Assembly (NCBI GenBank): GCA_035533275.1 | Contig: DATLUD010000065.1 | Location: 3,899-67,898, forward strand | Direction: 5' to 3' | From: SCRA01 sp035533275 | GTDB lineage: Bacteria > Vulcanimicrobiota > Vulcanimicrobiia > Vulcanimicrobiales > SCRA01 | Length of the DNA: 64,000 bases | Notes under the pieces: generated by a model | What the model was told of the DNA's origin: nothing | Database searches by the model: none | The model's input: the letters and a program-made list of their open reading frames with translations, nothing else | Program-made: the position numbers and the translations under genes | Part shown: positions 43,073-51,360 of the stretch, one piece after another | Position numbering within the stretch: position 1 is the stretch's first letter | Layout: each line of letters begins with the position of its first letter

Positions 43073-44236
43073 ATGGCAGGAAAATGGTCGCGCGGCGGGT
43101 TCATTGCCGGCGCGTCTGTCGCCGCACTCGGCGCGGCGGCGCGGGGAGCCTCGGCGGCTCCCATGATGGACATGATCAACCAGCGTCCGTACGACTGGGG
43201 GACGCCGCTCGAGGAGCTGGGGACCAAGCTCTACACGCCCAACCGCGTCTTCTTCATTCGGAGCCACATGGGACCGCCCGGTCACATCGACATGAAGACC
43301 TGGCGCATCTCGATCAATGGGATGGTCAAGAAGCCGATCGAGGTCACGCTCGACGATCTCAAGCGCATGCCCAAGCACGAGGTCAGCGCGGTGCTGCAGT
43401 GCGCCGGCAACGGCCGCTACTGGTACGGCGATGCGTTTCCCGAGGCGTCGCACCCGGCCGGCGCGCAGTGGAGGTACGGAGCCGTCGGCAACGCCCGTTG
43501 GGTGGGCGTCCGCGTGCGCGACGTCTTGGCCAGCGTGGGCGTCGACCCCAAAGCGACGTTCGCCAAGATCTACGGCCTCGACAACCCGCTCCTGCCCACC
43601 ACGCCCAAGATGATCCGCGGACTCGACATCCATAAGGTGATGGACGAGGACACGATCTTCGCCTACGAGATGAACGGGGAGCCCATTCCCTACTACCACG
43701 GCTATCCGGTGCGCCTCGTCGTGCCCGGCTGGGCGGGAGACTTCTGGGTGAAGTGGTTCTCCAACATGACGCTGCAGGACCACAACACGACCAACTTCTG
43801 GACGGCCGTCGGCTACCGGTATCCCGACAAGCTGGGCAAGCCGGGTGTCGGGGTGCCTCCGAACAAAGAGCACCCGGTCACGGTGATGAACGTGAAGTCG
43901 ATCATCACCTCGCCGCTCTCCAAAGCGGGATTCAAGGCGGGGGAGGCCGCGGTGATCCAAGGGCTCGCGTGGTCGGGTGACGGCGCGTACGCCAAGAGCG
44001 TGGAGATCTCCACCGACGGCGGCAAGAGCTGGCGCCCCGCCCAGTTGGGCGAGCTTCCCGACAAGTACTCGTGGCGCTCGTTCTCATACCGCTGGACGCC
44101 CGATGCCAAGGGCGCCGCGACGATCATCGCCCGTGCCACCGACAGCAAGGGTGCGGTGCAGCCCAAGGCTTCACCGTGGAATCCCGGTGGTTATCTGTGG
44201 AACGGCGTGCAGTCCGTCGACGTGGAGGTGAGCTAG
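43073..44236 (+). CDS. Sulfite oxidase-family molybdoenzyme (SorA/SoxC-like)
   Basis: 387 residues. The molybdenum ligand Cys110 lies in AVLQCAGNGR; FFIRSHMGPP, the Moco-binding HGYPVRLVVPGWAGDFWVKW and a C-terminal Mo-co dimerisation domain (VIQGLAWSGDGAYAKSVEIS) are clear. With the c-type cytochrome gene two bases after its stop, it matches periplasmic SorAB sulfite:cytochrome c oxidoreductase. The N-terminal signal reads WSRGGFIAGASVAAL, a Tat-like motif with one arginine lost (RG not RR). GGAGGTAGACC precedes the ATG. The 176-base upstream gap has an AT-rich stretch with a TATAAG box (42986-42991). Confidence 0.9.
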   Translation: MAGKWSRGGFIAGASVAALGAAARGASAAPMMDMINQRPYDWGTPLEELGTKLYTPNRVFFIRSHMGPPGHIDMKTWRISINGMVKKPIEVTLDDLKRMPKHEVSAVLQCAGNGRYWYGDAFPEASHPAGAQWRYGAVGNARWVGVRVRDVLASVGVDPKATFAKIYGLDNPLLPTTPKMIRGLDIHKVMDEDTIFAYEMNGEPIPYYHGYPVRLVVPGWAGDFWVKWFSNMTLQDHNTTNFWTAVGYRYPDKLGKPGVGVPPNKEHPVTVMNVKSIITSPLSKAGFKAGEAAVIQGLAWSGDGAYAKSVEISTDGGKSWRPAQLGELPDKYSWRSFSYRWTPDAKGAATIIARATDSKGAVQPKASPWNPGGYLWNGVQSVDVEVS

Positions 44237-44238
44237 CG

Positions 44239-44607
44239 ATGCGTGCGATGAAGGTGGGCGCCCTCGGCGTCTTGCTGGCGGCGATGATCGCCGGCTCCCA
44301 TGCGATGACGGCGCGCGGGGCCACGGCCCCTGCCGGCCCGACGCTTCCCGCCGGCCCGGCGCTCAAGGCGGTGCAGACCAACTGCCAGATCTGCCATTCG
44401 ATCGACATGGTGACCACCCAGCGCCTCTCCAAGGCCACCTGGGAAGTCGAAGTGACCAAGATGATGAAGTTCGGTTCCCCGCTGCCCAAGGCCGACAAGG
44501 AGACGGTGGTCGCCTATCTCGCCAAGTATTTGGCGCCGGGCGTTCCCCGCTACCCGGTGGCGCAGGCGACGGCGCCGCCCATCACTCACACCTCGGCGGA
44601 TCACTAG
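44239..44607 (+). CDS. Monohaem c-type cytochrome (SorB-like)
   Basis: 122 residues. Signal peptide (MRAMKVGALGVLLAAMIAG), one haem site C49-Q-I-C52-H53 in the N-terminal half of the mature chain and a probable Met ligand in TKMMKFGSPLP. This is the electron acceptor of SorA-like enzymes, supported by the gene pair with a two-base gap. It ends at a strong terminator hairpin lying within the convergent gene. Confidence 0.85.
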   Translation: MRAMKVGALGVLLAAMIAGSHAMTARGATAPAGPTLPAGPALKAVQTNCQICHSIDMVTTQRLSKATWEVEVTKMMKFGSPLPKADKETVVAYLAKYLAPGVPRYPVAQATAPPITHTSADH

Positions 44608-45348
44608 TCACCACCTGAGGGCGCGGACCTCCTGGGGATCGACCTCCAGGAGGTCCGCGTCTTTCTGCAGGTAGACGGCGCGCACGAAGCGGGCCATCCG
44701 ATAGCCCGTGTATGCGCCGATGCGTGAGATCTCGGGGCGATCGGGATCGCTGACGAACCACTCGTCGCTCTCCGTGCTCTCCCACTCGCGACGCGCGCGG
44801 CGAAAGCGCGCGAACTCCTCGCGCGCCCGCGCTAGCCGCCAGCGGTTGCGCGCGTCCTTGCCGAGAACGTCTGCCCAGCAGGCGTCGCGTTCGTCGCTCT
44901 GCGCGATCGAGCCGGCGAGAAACGCGGCGACGCCCTCGCTCCAGAGGCGGCGTCCCAGCTGACGCGACTCTTCCGGCGTGCGGTATGCGACCTTGGGATT
45001 GCGCGCGTAGTGCGCGGCGTGCAGCAGCGCGCGCAGCACGGCGAAGCGCGCCCGCACGGGCGTGGGGATGGCCCCGGCGTCGACCCACGCCGCATGGGTC
45101 CCGTCGTCACGCGCGTATGCGTGCCCCTCCACGCGCCCCGAAGCCAGCACGGCTTCGAGGTCGGCCGCCTCGATGCCGAGCGCATCGAGTTCGCGGACGG
45201 CCTGCTCGTAGGCGCCGCTCAGCCAGACGAGGCGTTGGGCGAGGTCGTCCGGCGGCGCCGCCGGGGCGTTGGTCTCCCAGAGGATCAGGTCGCGCAGCAG
45301 CGCGCCGTCGAGCGACGACTCCGGCGTCGCGGTGCGGTCGATGAACAC
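44608..45348 (-). CDS. Hypothetical protein
   Basis: 246 residues, no signal peptide and no membrane span. Helical, with tryptophan-rich parts (WESTESDEWF) and a C-terminal RIGAYTGYRMARFVRAVYLQ that recalls putative zinc protease-like DUF proteins, but without HExxH. I do not recognise the family. GTG start at 45348 with GGGGA upstream. It directly follows metG on the same strand (12-base gap), so it may be co-transcribed with it. The stop codon lies next to the stop of the cytochrome gene. Confidence 0.55.
   Translation of the reverse strand: MFIDRTATPESSLDGALLRDLILWETNAPAAPPDDLAQRLVWLSGAYEQAVRELDALGIEAADLEAVLASGRVEGHAYARDDGTHAAWVDAGAIPTPVRARFAVLRALLHAAHYARNPKVAYRTPEESRQLGRRLWSEGVAAFLAGSIAQSDERDACWADVLGKDARNRWRLARAREEFARFRRARREWESTESDEWFVSDPDRPEISRIGAYTGYRMARFVRAVYLQKDADLLEVDPQEVRALRW
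44622..44659 (+). terminator. Intrinsic terminator of the sorAB-like operon, inside the convergent gene
   Basis: A 14-bp stem (CGCGGACCTCCTGG / CCAGGAGGTCCGCG) with a ten-base loop is followed by TCTTTCT on the plus strand. It lies 15 bases after the cytochrome stop and falls wholly within the coding end of the minus-strand hypothetical gene. Confidence 0.8.
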
Positions 45349-45360
45349 GGTCGGGTCCCC

Positions 45361-46902
45361 TCAAGCTCCCTCGAGTGCGGTCTCCAAACGCGGAAAGAGC
45401 GGCTCGCCCTTGCGCACGTGCGTGCCTTCGGCGAGCCCTCCCCAGCGCAGCGCGGCGTCCCACGGCTGGGACGGGCTGCCGTCGAGGCCGAGCTGGCGCC
45501 ACATCTCCGCCGTCTTGACCGGCATGAACGGATGGAGCAGCACGGCCAGCCAGCGCAGCCCCTCGCAGAGGCGGTACATGCAGGCATTGAGCGCCGCCGT
45601 CTCGCCGCGCTTGCGAAGCTCCCACGGCTTGGACTCGTCGATGAGCTTGTTCAGCGCCGTCACCAGCTGCCAGATCTCCTCGAGCGCGTCGCGGAAGCCG
45701 CAGGCGGGCACGGCCTCGGCCACGCTGGTCGCGAGCGCCGCGACCGGCAGGCCCGCCGCGTCGACCGGCGCCGGGACGCTTCCCCCGCAGTACTTCTCGA
45801 CCATCGTCAGCGTACGGTTGAGGAGGTTGCCCAGGTCGTTGCCGAGGTCGGCGTGGTAGCGGCGCAGCACGGCGTCCTCGGAGAAGTTGAAGTCCTGGCC
45901 GAACCCCGCTTCGCGCAGGAGGAAGTAGCGCACCGCGTCGGGCGTGAAGCGCTCGGCGACCTCGAACGGGTCGACCACGTTGCCCTTGGACTTCGACATC
46001 TTCTCTTCGTTGAACGTGATCCAGCCGTTGGCGATCACGCCGCGCGGCCCGTCGAGGCCCAGGCCCCAGAGCACGGCCGGCCAGATGATGGTGTGAAAGC
46101 GCGCGATCTCCTTGCCGATCAGGTGGACGTCGGCGGGCCAGAGCCGCTCGAAGAGGGCGCGCCGCTCGGCGTCGTCGGAGCCCCATCCGATCGCCGTGAT
46201 GTAGTTCAGGAGCGCGTCGAACCAAACGTAGATCACGCCCTCGCCGCCGGGGACGGGAATGCCCCACGAGAGCGTGGCCCGCGTGATGGAGATGTCCTCG
46301 AGTCCGCTCTCCAGGATGGCCACCATCTCGTTGTAGACGCGCTGGGGGCGCACCCACTGCGGATGCTCGCGGAAGTGGCGCAGCAGCCGCTCGTTGTACG
46401 CCGAGAGGCGGAAGAACCAGTCGTCCTCAGAGAGCCACTTCACCTCGCGGCGGCACTCCGGGTTGGGGCATCGTCCGTCGAGGAGTTTGGCCTGGGGCCA
46501 GAACGTCTCGTCGTTGGTGCAGTACCAGCCCTCGTACTTGCCGGGATAGATGTCGCCGCGCTCGCGCAGCACCTCGAAGGCGCGTTGGACCGCGCGCTCG
46601 TGGCGCGGCTCGGTGGTGCGGATGAAGTCGTCGTTGGAGATCTCGTAGGCGTCGAGCAGGGCCTTCCAGCGCGGGATCAGGCTGTCCACGAAGGCCTGCG
46701 GCTCGAGGCCCGCGTTGCGCGCGTTCTCGGCGATCTTCTGCCCATGCTCGTCGGTGCCCGTGAGGAAGTGCGCCTCCGCGCGCGTGCAACGGGCAACGCG
46801 CGACATCACGTCGGCGGCGATCGTCGTGTAGGCGTGGCCGATATGCGGGTGGCCGCTCACGTAGTAGATCGGCGTGGTGACGTAGAAGGCGCGCTCGCTC
46901 AC
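45361..46902 (-). CDS. metG: Methionyl-tRNA synthetase
   Basis: 513 residues. HIGH-type motif SGHPHIGHAYTTIAADV near the start, KMSKS as NEEKMSKSKGNVVDP, GTDEHGQK and the Zn knuckle area YCTNDETFW ... CPNPECRR. Short form without the C-terminal tRNA-binding domain. GTG start at 46902 with GGAGGAG about seven bases ahead. It charges initiator and elongator tRNA-Met. rsmI ends 26 bases upstream on the same strand. Confidence 0.95.
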   Translation of the reverse strand: MSERAFYVTTPIYYVSGHPHIGHAYTTIAADVMSRVARCTRAEAHFLTGTDEHGQKIAENARNAGLEPQAFVDSLIPRWKALLDAYEISNDDFIRTTEPRHERAVQRAFEVLRERGDIYPGKYEGWYCTNDETFWPQAKLLDGRCPNPECRREVKWLSEDDWFFRLSAYNERLLRHFREHPQWVRPQRVYNEMVAILESGLEDISITRATLSWGIPVPGGEGVIYVWFDALLNYITAIGWGSDDAERRALFERLWPADVHLIGKEIARFHTIIWPAVLWGLGLDGPRGVIANGWITFNEEKMSKSKGNVVDPFEVAERFTPDAVRYFLLREAGFGQDFNFSEDAVLRRYHADLGNDLGNLLNRTLTMVEKYCGGSVPAPVDAAGLPVAALATSVAEAVPACGFRDALEEIWQLVTALNKLIDESKPWELRKRGETAALNACMYRLCEGLRWLAVLLHPFMPVKTAEMWRQLGLDGSPSQPWDAALRWGGLAEGTHVRKGEPLFPRLETALEGA

Positions 46903-46928
46903 CGTGTTCTCCTCCGGGAACTCGCTCG

Positions 46929-47831
46929 TTAGTCGCGCGGTGGCGCGGCGCCTCCCTCGCCCTTGCGCCGCACCGCGCGCGCGTAGAGCTCGCGGCGGTC
47001 GCCCAGCCCTTCGGCGGCAAGGGTGCGGGCGATGGCTGAGACTCCCGCCCCCGTGGAGATCAGCGCGTCGATGCGCGCATCGATCTCCGCGCCTTCCGGT
47101 GCTGCCTTGGGCTCGGCGCCGTGTCCCTCCACCACCAGGACCACCTCGCCGCGCACGGGGTCGGGCAGCGCCGCCAGCACCTCGCCCGGCGTGCCGACGA
47201 TCCGCTGCTCGTGGAGCTTGGTGTACTCCCTCAAGAGGAAGCAGCGCGTCACCCCGGCCCGCTCGGCGTCGCGCAGGCTCTGCCCGATGCGCTGGGGAGA
47301 CTCGTACCACGCGCTGGCGCCCTCGGCGTCGGCGGCGGCGCGCAGCGCGGCAAGGCGTTCTCCGGCGGCGCGCGGCAGGAAGCCGCCAAAGCGCAGCCCC
47401 GCCACGGGAAAGCCCGAGAGTACCGCTCCCGAGACGAAGGCGCACGGCCCCGGGAGCAGGTCGAGGGCAACCCCCGCCTCGCGCGCCAGGTTCACCAGGG
47501 CCGAGCCGGGGTCGGAGACGCCGGGCATGCCGGCGTCGGTCACCACTGCCACCATGCGCCCCGCCGCGGCCATCGCCACCAGCTTGGGCCCCGCGACGCG
47601 CGCGTTGTGCTCGTGATAGGCGTGGAGCGGCTTGCCGGCGATGCCGAAATGGCTCAGGAGCTTGCGGGTGACGCGCGTGTCCTCGCAGGCGATGACGTCG
47701 GCGGCGCGGAGCGTCTCCAGCGCCCGCAGCGTCAGATCGCCGAGGTTGCCCAGCGGCGTGGGAACGAGCACGATGCGCCCGTGGGACGGAGCGGAGGCCT
47801 CCACCTGGTCACGTTCGAACAGCCGGGGCAT
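46929..47831 (-). CDS. rsmI: 16S rRNA (cytidine-2'-O)-methyltransferase RsmI
   Basis: 300 residues. IVLVPTPLGNLGDLTLRALE, ACEDTRVTRKLLSHF, AVVTDAGMPGVSDPG, GPCAFVSGAVLSGFP and YESPQRI are signatures of the SAM-dependent tetrapyrrole methylase fold used by RsmI, with the accessory C-terminal domain. It methylates C1402 of 16S rRNA. The ATG at 47831 shares CATG with the start of the divergent gene; AGAGGTG lies upstream. A GTG seven or so codons later would also give a family-like N-terminus. Confidence 0.93.
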   Translation of the reverse strand: MPRLFERDQVEASAPSHGRIVLVPTPLGNLGDLTLRALETLRAADVIACEDTRVTRKLLSHFGIAGKPLHAYHEHNARVAGPKLVAMAAAGRMVAVVTDAGMPGVSDPGSALVNLAREAGVALDLLPGPCAFVSGAVLSGFPVAGLRFGGFLPRAAGERLAALRAAADAEGASAWYESPQRIGQSLRDAERAGVTRCFLLREYTKLHEQRIVGTPGEVLAALPDPVRGEVVLVVEGHGAEPKAAPEGAEIDARIDALISTGAGVSAIARTLAAEGLGDRRELYARAVRRKGEGGAAPPRD

Positions 47832-49086
47832 GCGCACCTCTGCGACCGTCGAGCTCCACGGGCACCTCATCGACTCGGGGATCTTTCAACGCGTGCTCGA
47901 GGCCATGGCCGATGCCGACGCGGAGTACACCATCGACGTCTTCGACGTCGGCCGCACCAAGACCGATCCCAGTTACGCGCGCGTCACCGTCTTCGGCCTG
48001 GAGCCGGCGCCCCTGGCATCCCTGCTCGACGATCTGCGCGCGACGGGAGCGACGGTGATGGAAGACGCCGACGCGCGCGCGGAGCCGGCGCCCGCCGACG
48101 GCGTGCTCCCCGACGACTTCTATGCCACCACCAACCTCGACACCGAGGTCCGGCTGGGCGGCGAATGGGTGCCGGTGGCGCTGCCGGAGATGGATTGCGC
48201 CATCGTGGTGCGCGACGGAACGGCCCTCACGACGGCGGGCTACGACGTGCTCAAGGGCGATGCGGTGGTGGTGGGCCACGAGGGCGTGCGCGTGAAGCCG
48301 CTGGAGCGTCCGCGCAGCCGTGCCGTCTTCGAGTTCATGTCGAGCGCCGTCTCCAGCGAGAAGCCCAAGGAGTCGTTGGTCGCGGAGATCGCCCGCGAGC
48401 TGCTCGCCGCGCGCGAGGCGGGCAAGCGGGTGCTGGTGGTGGGCGGCCCCGCCATCGTGCACACGGGGGCGGCGCGCTATCTCGCTGCGCTGATCCGCGA
48501 GGGCCACGTCGATGCCCTCTTCGCCGGCAACGCGCTGGCGGTGCACGACATCGAGTCGCAGTTCTTCGGCACCTCGCTGGGCGTCGACTTGGACAACGCC
48601 TACCCGGTGGAGCACGGCCATGTGCACCACTTGCGCACCGTCAACCGGATCCGCGCGCTAGGCGGGATCCAGGCGGCGATCGATCGCGGTGCCTTGCGCG
48701 GCGGCATCATGTACGAGGCCTATCGCGCGGGCATCCCGGTGGTGCTGGCCGGCTCGATTCGCGACGACGGCCCCCTGCCCGACGTGATCACCGACGTGGT
48801 GGAAGCGCAGAAGGCGATGCGAGTGGTGGTGCCCGAGATCGGCGTGGCGCTGATGATCTGCACGCTGCTGCACTCCATCGCCGTGGGCAACATGCTGCCC
48901 GCCAGCGTGCGCGTGGTCAACGTCGACATCAACCCGGCCAGCGTCACCAAGCTCTCGGACCGCGGCTCCTTTCAGACCATCGGTCTGGTGACCGATGCCG
49001 CGGCCTTCCTGCGCGAGCTCTGCGCCGCGCTGAAGGTGGCCGTGGAGCCGCCCAACCCCGCTTCGCCGGCGGGGAGGCTGGCGTAA
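47830..49086 (+). CDS. TIGR00300/LOR-SDH family protein, candidate ornithine cyclodeaminase
   Basis: 418 residues. N-terminal LOR/SDH domain: TVELHGHLIDSGIFQRVLEAM, DVFDVGRTKTDPSYARVTVFG. C-terminal nucleotide-binding part: VLVVGGPAIVHTGAA, DALFAGNALAVHDIESQFFGTSLG, VILAGSIRDDGPLPDV-like segment, and VVNVDINPASVTKLSDRG. Members of this family include an archaeal ornithine cyclodeaminase and the C-terminal part of cyanobacterial ArgZ/AgrE. It could convert ornithine (from arginase at 37.9 kb) to proline and ammonia. Start codon shares CATG with rsmI. Confidence 0.8.
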   Translation: MRTSATVELHGHLIDSGIFQRVLEAMADADAEYTIDVFDVGRTKTDPSYARVTVFGLEPAPLASLLDDLRATGATVMEDADARAEPAPADGVLPDDFYATTNLDTEVRLGGEWVPVALPEMDCAIVVRDGTALTTAGYDVLKGDAVVVGHEGVRVKPLERPRSRAVFEFMSSAVSSEKPKESLVAEIARELLAAREAGKRVLVVGGPAIVHTGAARYLAALIREGHVDALFAGNALAVHDIESQFFGTSLGVDLDNAYPVEHGHVHHLRTVNRIRALGGIQAAIDRGALRGGIMYEAYRAGIPVVLAGSIRDDGPLPDVITDVVEAQKAMRVVVPEIGVALMICTLLHSIAVGNMLPASVRVVNVDINPASVTKLSDRGSFQTIGLVTDAAAFLRELCAALKVAVEPPNPASPAGRLA

Positions 49087-49092
49087 CGCCCG

Positions 49093-49121
49093 CTAGCAGG
49101 GGTTCTTCCGGACCCTGCTAG
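49093..49121. repeat. Convergent-junction palindrome, copy 3
   Basis: CTAGCAGGG / CCCTGCTAG around GTTCTTCCGGA, between the TIGR00300 gene and the convergent TDT transporter. The right arm holds the TAG stop of the transporter (49118-49120). Loop differs from copy 1 at one base. Confidence 0.85.
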
Positions 49122-50299
49122 GCGTCCGCGCCCACCAGCGCGAGCACGGTCGCATCGAGCGGGGGGCGCCCCCCGGCCGGCCGGGCAGGCGCGGCATCGC
49201 GGAAGAGATAGCCGTGCCACGCTCCGTGCGCCGTGCGTGCGGCGACCACGCTCCACAACCCCGCCAACAGCACGACGAACGCGCCGCCGGCGAGCGTGAA
49301 GAACGCGGCGCCCGTGGCGTGGGCGATGGCGAGCGTCGCGGCGGTGAAGACGCCGAGGGGAAAGGTGAAAGCCCACCAGCCCATGTTGAACGGCAGCGTC
49401 CGCTTGACGTGATGGAGCGTCGTGAGGATGGCGATCACCCACCACCAGGCGCCGTAGCCCCAGAGCACCAGTCCGACGACCAGTCCGATGCTTTGCGCCA
49501 CCTGCGCCGCGGGCGCCAGCGGCGTCCCGGCGAAGGCGCGCACGCTGGCTGCGCCGAGCAGGACCATCGCCTGCGCCCCCGTTCCCAGCGGGCCGAGCGT
49601 CAGCCAGCCGGTGACGCCCAAGTCGCCCGGCGGCAAGCGGTGCAGCGCCAGTCTCAGGAAGAGCACGGAGAGGACCGCCAGCGCCAGCGGCACCGAGAAG
49701 GCCCAGAGCACGCCGCTCGTGGCGATGACGACCTGCGCCGCCGCCGCCGGCAGGTGCGGCGCGAGGATTCCCCCGGAGGCCGCGGCCACTTCCGCCGGCA
49801 CGATCGGCAGCAGCCACACCGCCGTCATTTGATCCATCCCGTGGCGCTGGTCGGTGAACATCAGATACGGCACCAGCCAGCCGCTGAGGACCGCGAGCGC
49901 CGCGTCGACCCACCAGAGCGCATGAGCGACGGCGATGGCGCGCTCGCCCAAGAGCGGCTGCCCGAAGGCGACGAAGCCGTTGACGATGGTGGCCAGACCC
50001 ATGGGAATCGCGCCGACGAACATCGACTGAATCGGATGGCGGAGCGTGGCGAGCGATTCGCGCGGAAAACGCAGCGCGCGGGCCGTGAAGAGCGCGGTGA
50101 AGAGCGAGAAGAGCGCGATGTTGGCGAGCCACAGGTCGCGTGCGACGGCGGAGAGGCCGGGCACGTGGTGCGGAAACTGCCCCAGCATCAGGGCGAGGAT
50201 GCCGGTGCCCATGTTCACGGTGAACCAATTCGGCGTGAAGTTGCGGATGACGTCGCGCCGGTGCGCCAGGCGGGTGAGTGGGCGGAGATCGAGGCTCAC
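49118..50299 (-). CDS. TDT/SLAC1-family transporter (TehA/Mae1/SSU1-like)
   Basis: 393 residues with about ten spans. NFTPNWFTVNMGTGILALML at the N-terminus is the family hallmark, with WWAFTFPLGVFTAATLAIAH near the end. Characterised members move C4-dicarboxylates (Mae1), sulfite (SSU1) or act as anion channels (TehA, SLAC1). A sulfite oxidase pair lies 5 kb away and a LysR regulator just upstream, so sulfite export is a possible role, but this is weak context. GTG start with AGGAG upstream. Confidence 0.85.
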   Translation of the reverse strand: MSLDLRPLTRLAHRRDVIRNFTPNWFTVNMGTGILALMLGQFPHHVPGLSAVARDLWLANIALFSLFTALFTARALRFPRESLATLRHPIQSMFVGAIPMGLATIVNGFVAFGQPLLGERAIAVAHALWWVDAALAVLSGWLVPYLMFTDQRHGMDQMTAVWLLPIVPAEVAAASGGILAPHLPAAAAQVVIATSGVLWAFSVPLALAVLSVLFLRLALHRLPPGDLGVTGWLTLGPLGTGAQAMVLLGAASVRAFAGTPLAPAAQVAQSIGLVVGLVLWGYGAWWWVIAILTTLHHVKRTLPFNMGWWAFTFPLGVFTAATLAIAHATGAAFFTLAGGAFVVLLAGLWSVVAARTAHGAWHGYLFRDAAPARPAGGRPPLDATVLALVGADA

Positions 50300-50454
50300 G
50301 TGAAAAGCTCCTGCGGGCGCTGGCCCTGCGATCGCGGCGCGCCGTGCGGCGCGTCCAAAGCGATCGTAGCAGAGCCGCGGCGTTGGTGGAGCCGCCCGGC
50401 GCGTATCCCTCGATAAGCGGGACTAATCGCCGGTCGCGCGCAGTCGCCTTCGCG

Positions 50455-51360
50455 CTATGGGGCGCTCCCGGTGTCGAGCGCGACGTGGCTGAGCGCCTCG
50501 ACGAAGGCCTCCGCCGCGGGCGTCGGCGCGAGATCGCGGCGCCGGATCACGCTCATGGTGCGCTCGATGCGCAGATCGACGACGTCGACGGGCGCCAGCG
50601 CGCGCGCTTGGCCGGCCGTGAGCGGAGAGGCCCACGTGATGCCCAGCCCCGAGGCGACGGCGACGCGGATGGCCTCGGCGCTCCCGATTTCCAGCGTGCG
50701 CTCGAAGGCGATGCCGCTCTCGCGCAGCGCCTGCAGCACCACGTCGCGGGTTCCCGAGCCCGGCTCGCGGAGGATCAGCGTTTCACCCAGCAGGGCCGAT
50801 GCGGGGACGCTCCGGTGCGCGAGCGGATGGCTCTCGGGCACCAGGCACTGGAGCACGTCGTGGTAGAACGGCGTCACCAGCAGCTCGGCGCGCTTGACCG
50901 GTCCCTCGATGACGCCGATGTCGACGAGCTCCTCGACGGAGTCGTCCACCACCTCGGCGGTGTTCTCGATGCGCAGCGCGACGGCGAGTCCCGGATGCGT
51001 GGCGCGCAGACGCACCAGCGCCATCGGCACCAGCGAGGCGCCGGTCGTGAGGCTCGCGGCCACCGTCAGGCGACCCCCGGTGCCCGAGCGGTATTCGCCG
51101 ACGAGCTTCGTGGCGCGTTCCCCCTCGACGCGCAGGCGGCGCCCGATCTTCGCCAGCTCCTCACCAAGCGGCGTCGGCGCCGTGGCGCGTCCGCGCTGGA
51201 CCACGAGCGGCAAGCCGCAGGACTCGGAGAGCTCGCGTATCTGCTGCGAGATCGCCGGCTGGCTCACGCCGAGGCGCTCCGCCGCGCGCGTGAAGCTGCC
51301 GAGCTCCGCAACGTAGGAGAGCGTGATGAGCTGGTTGAGGTTGAGGCTTTTCTGCGCCAT
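50455..51360 (-). CDS. LysR-family transcriptional regulator (CysB/CbbR-like)
   Basis: 301 residues. HTH: NLNQLITLSYVAELGSFTRAAERLGVSQPAISQQI; the effector domain follows (RLTVAASLTTGASLVP, LRIENTAEVVDDSVEELVDIGVIEG, REPGSGTRDVV, GSAEAIRVAVASGLGITW). The layout is close to CysL/CbbR types. It is upstream of and in the same direction as the TDT transporter. GAAGGACGCGGG supports ATG at 51360. The first 97 bases lie inside the end of comEC in another frame. Confidence 0.9.
   Translation of the reverse strand: MAQKSLNLNQLITLSYVAELGSFTRAAERLGVSQPAISQQIRELSESCGLPLVVQRGRATAPTPLGEELAKIGRRLRVEGERATKLVGEYRSGTGGRLTVAASLTTGASLVPMALVRLRATHPGLAVALRIENTAEVVDDSVEELVDIGVIEGPVKRAELLVTPFYHDVLQCLVPESHPLAHRSVPASALLGETLILREPGSGTRDVVLQALRESGIAFERTLEIGSAEAIRVAVASGLGITWASPLTAGQARALAPVDVVDLRIERTMSVIRRRDLAPTPAAEAFVEALSHVALDTGSAP

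Noticed and set aside
43073..44607. Sox thiosulfate oxidation cluster (SoxC/SoxD)
   Set aside because: No soxXYZAB genes are present and the cytochrome has one haem site and small size, closer to SorB.
49118..50299. Tellurite resistance protein TehA
   Set aside because: The TDT family has several substrates and no tehB or stress gene lies near. Only the family can be supported.
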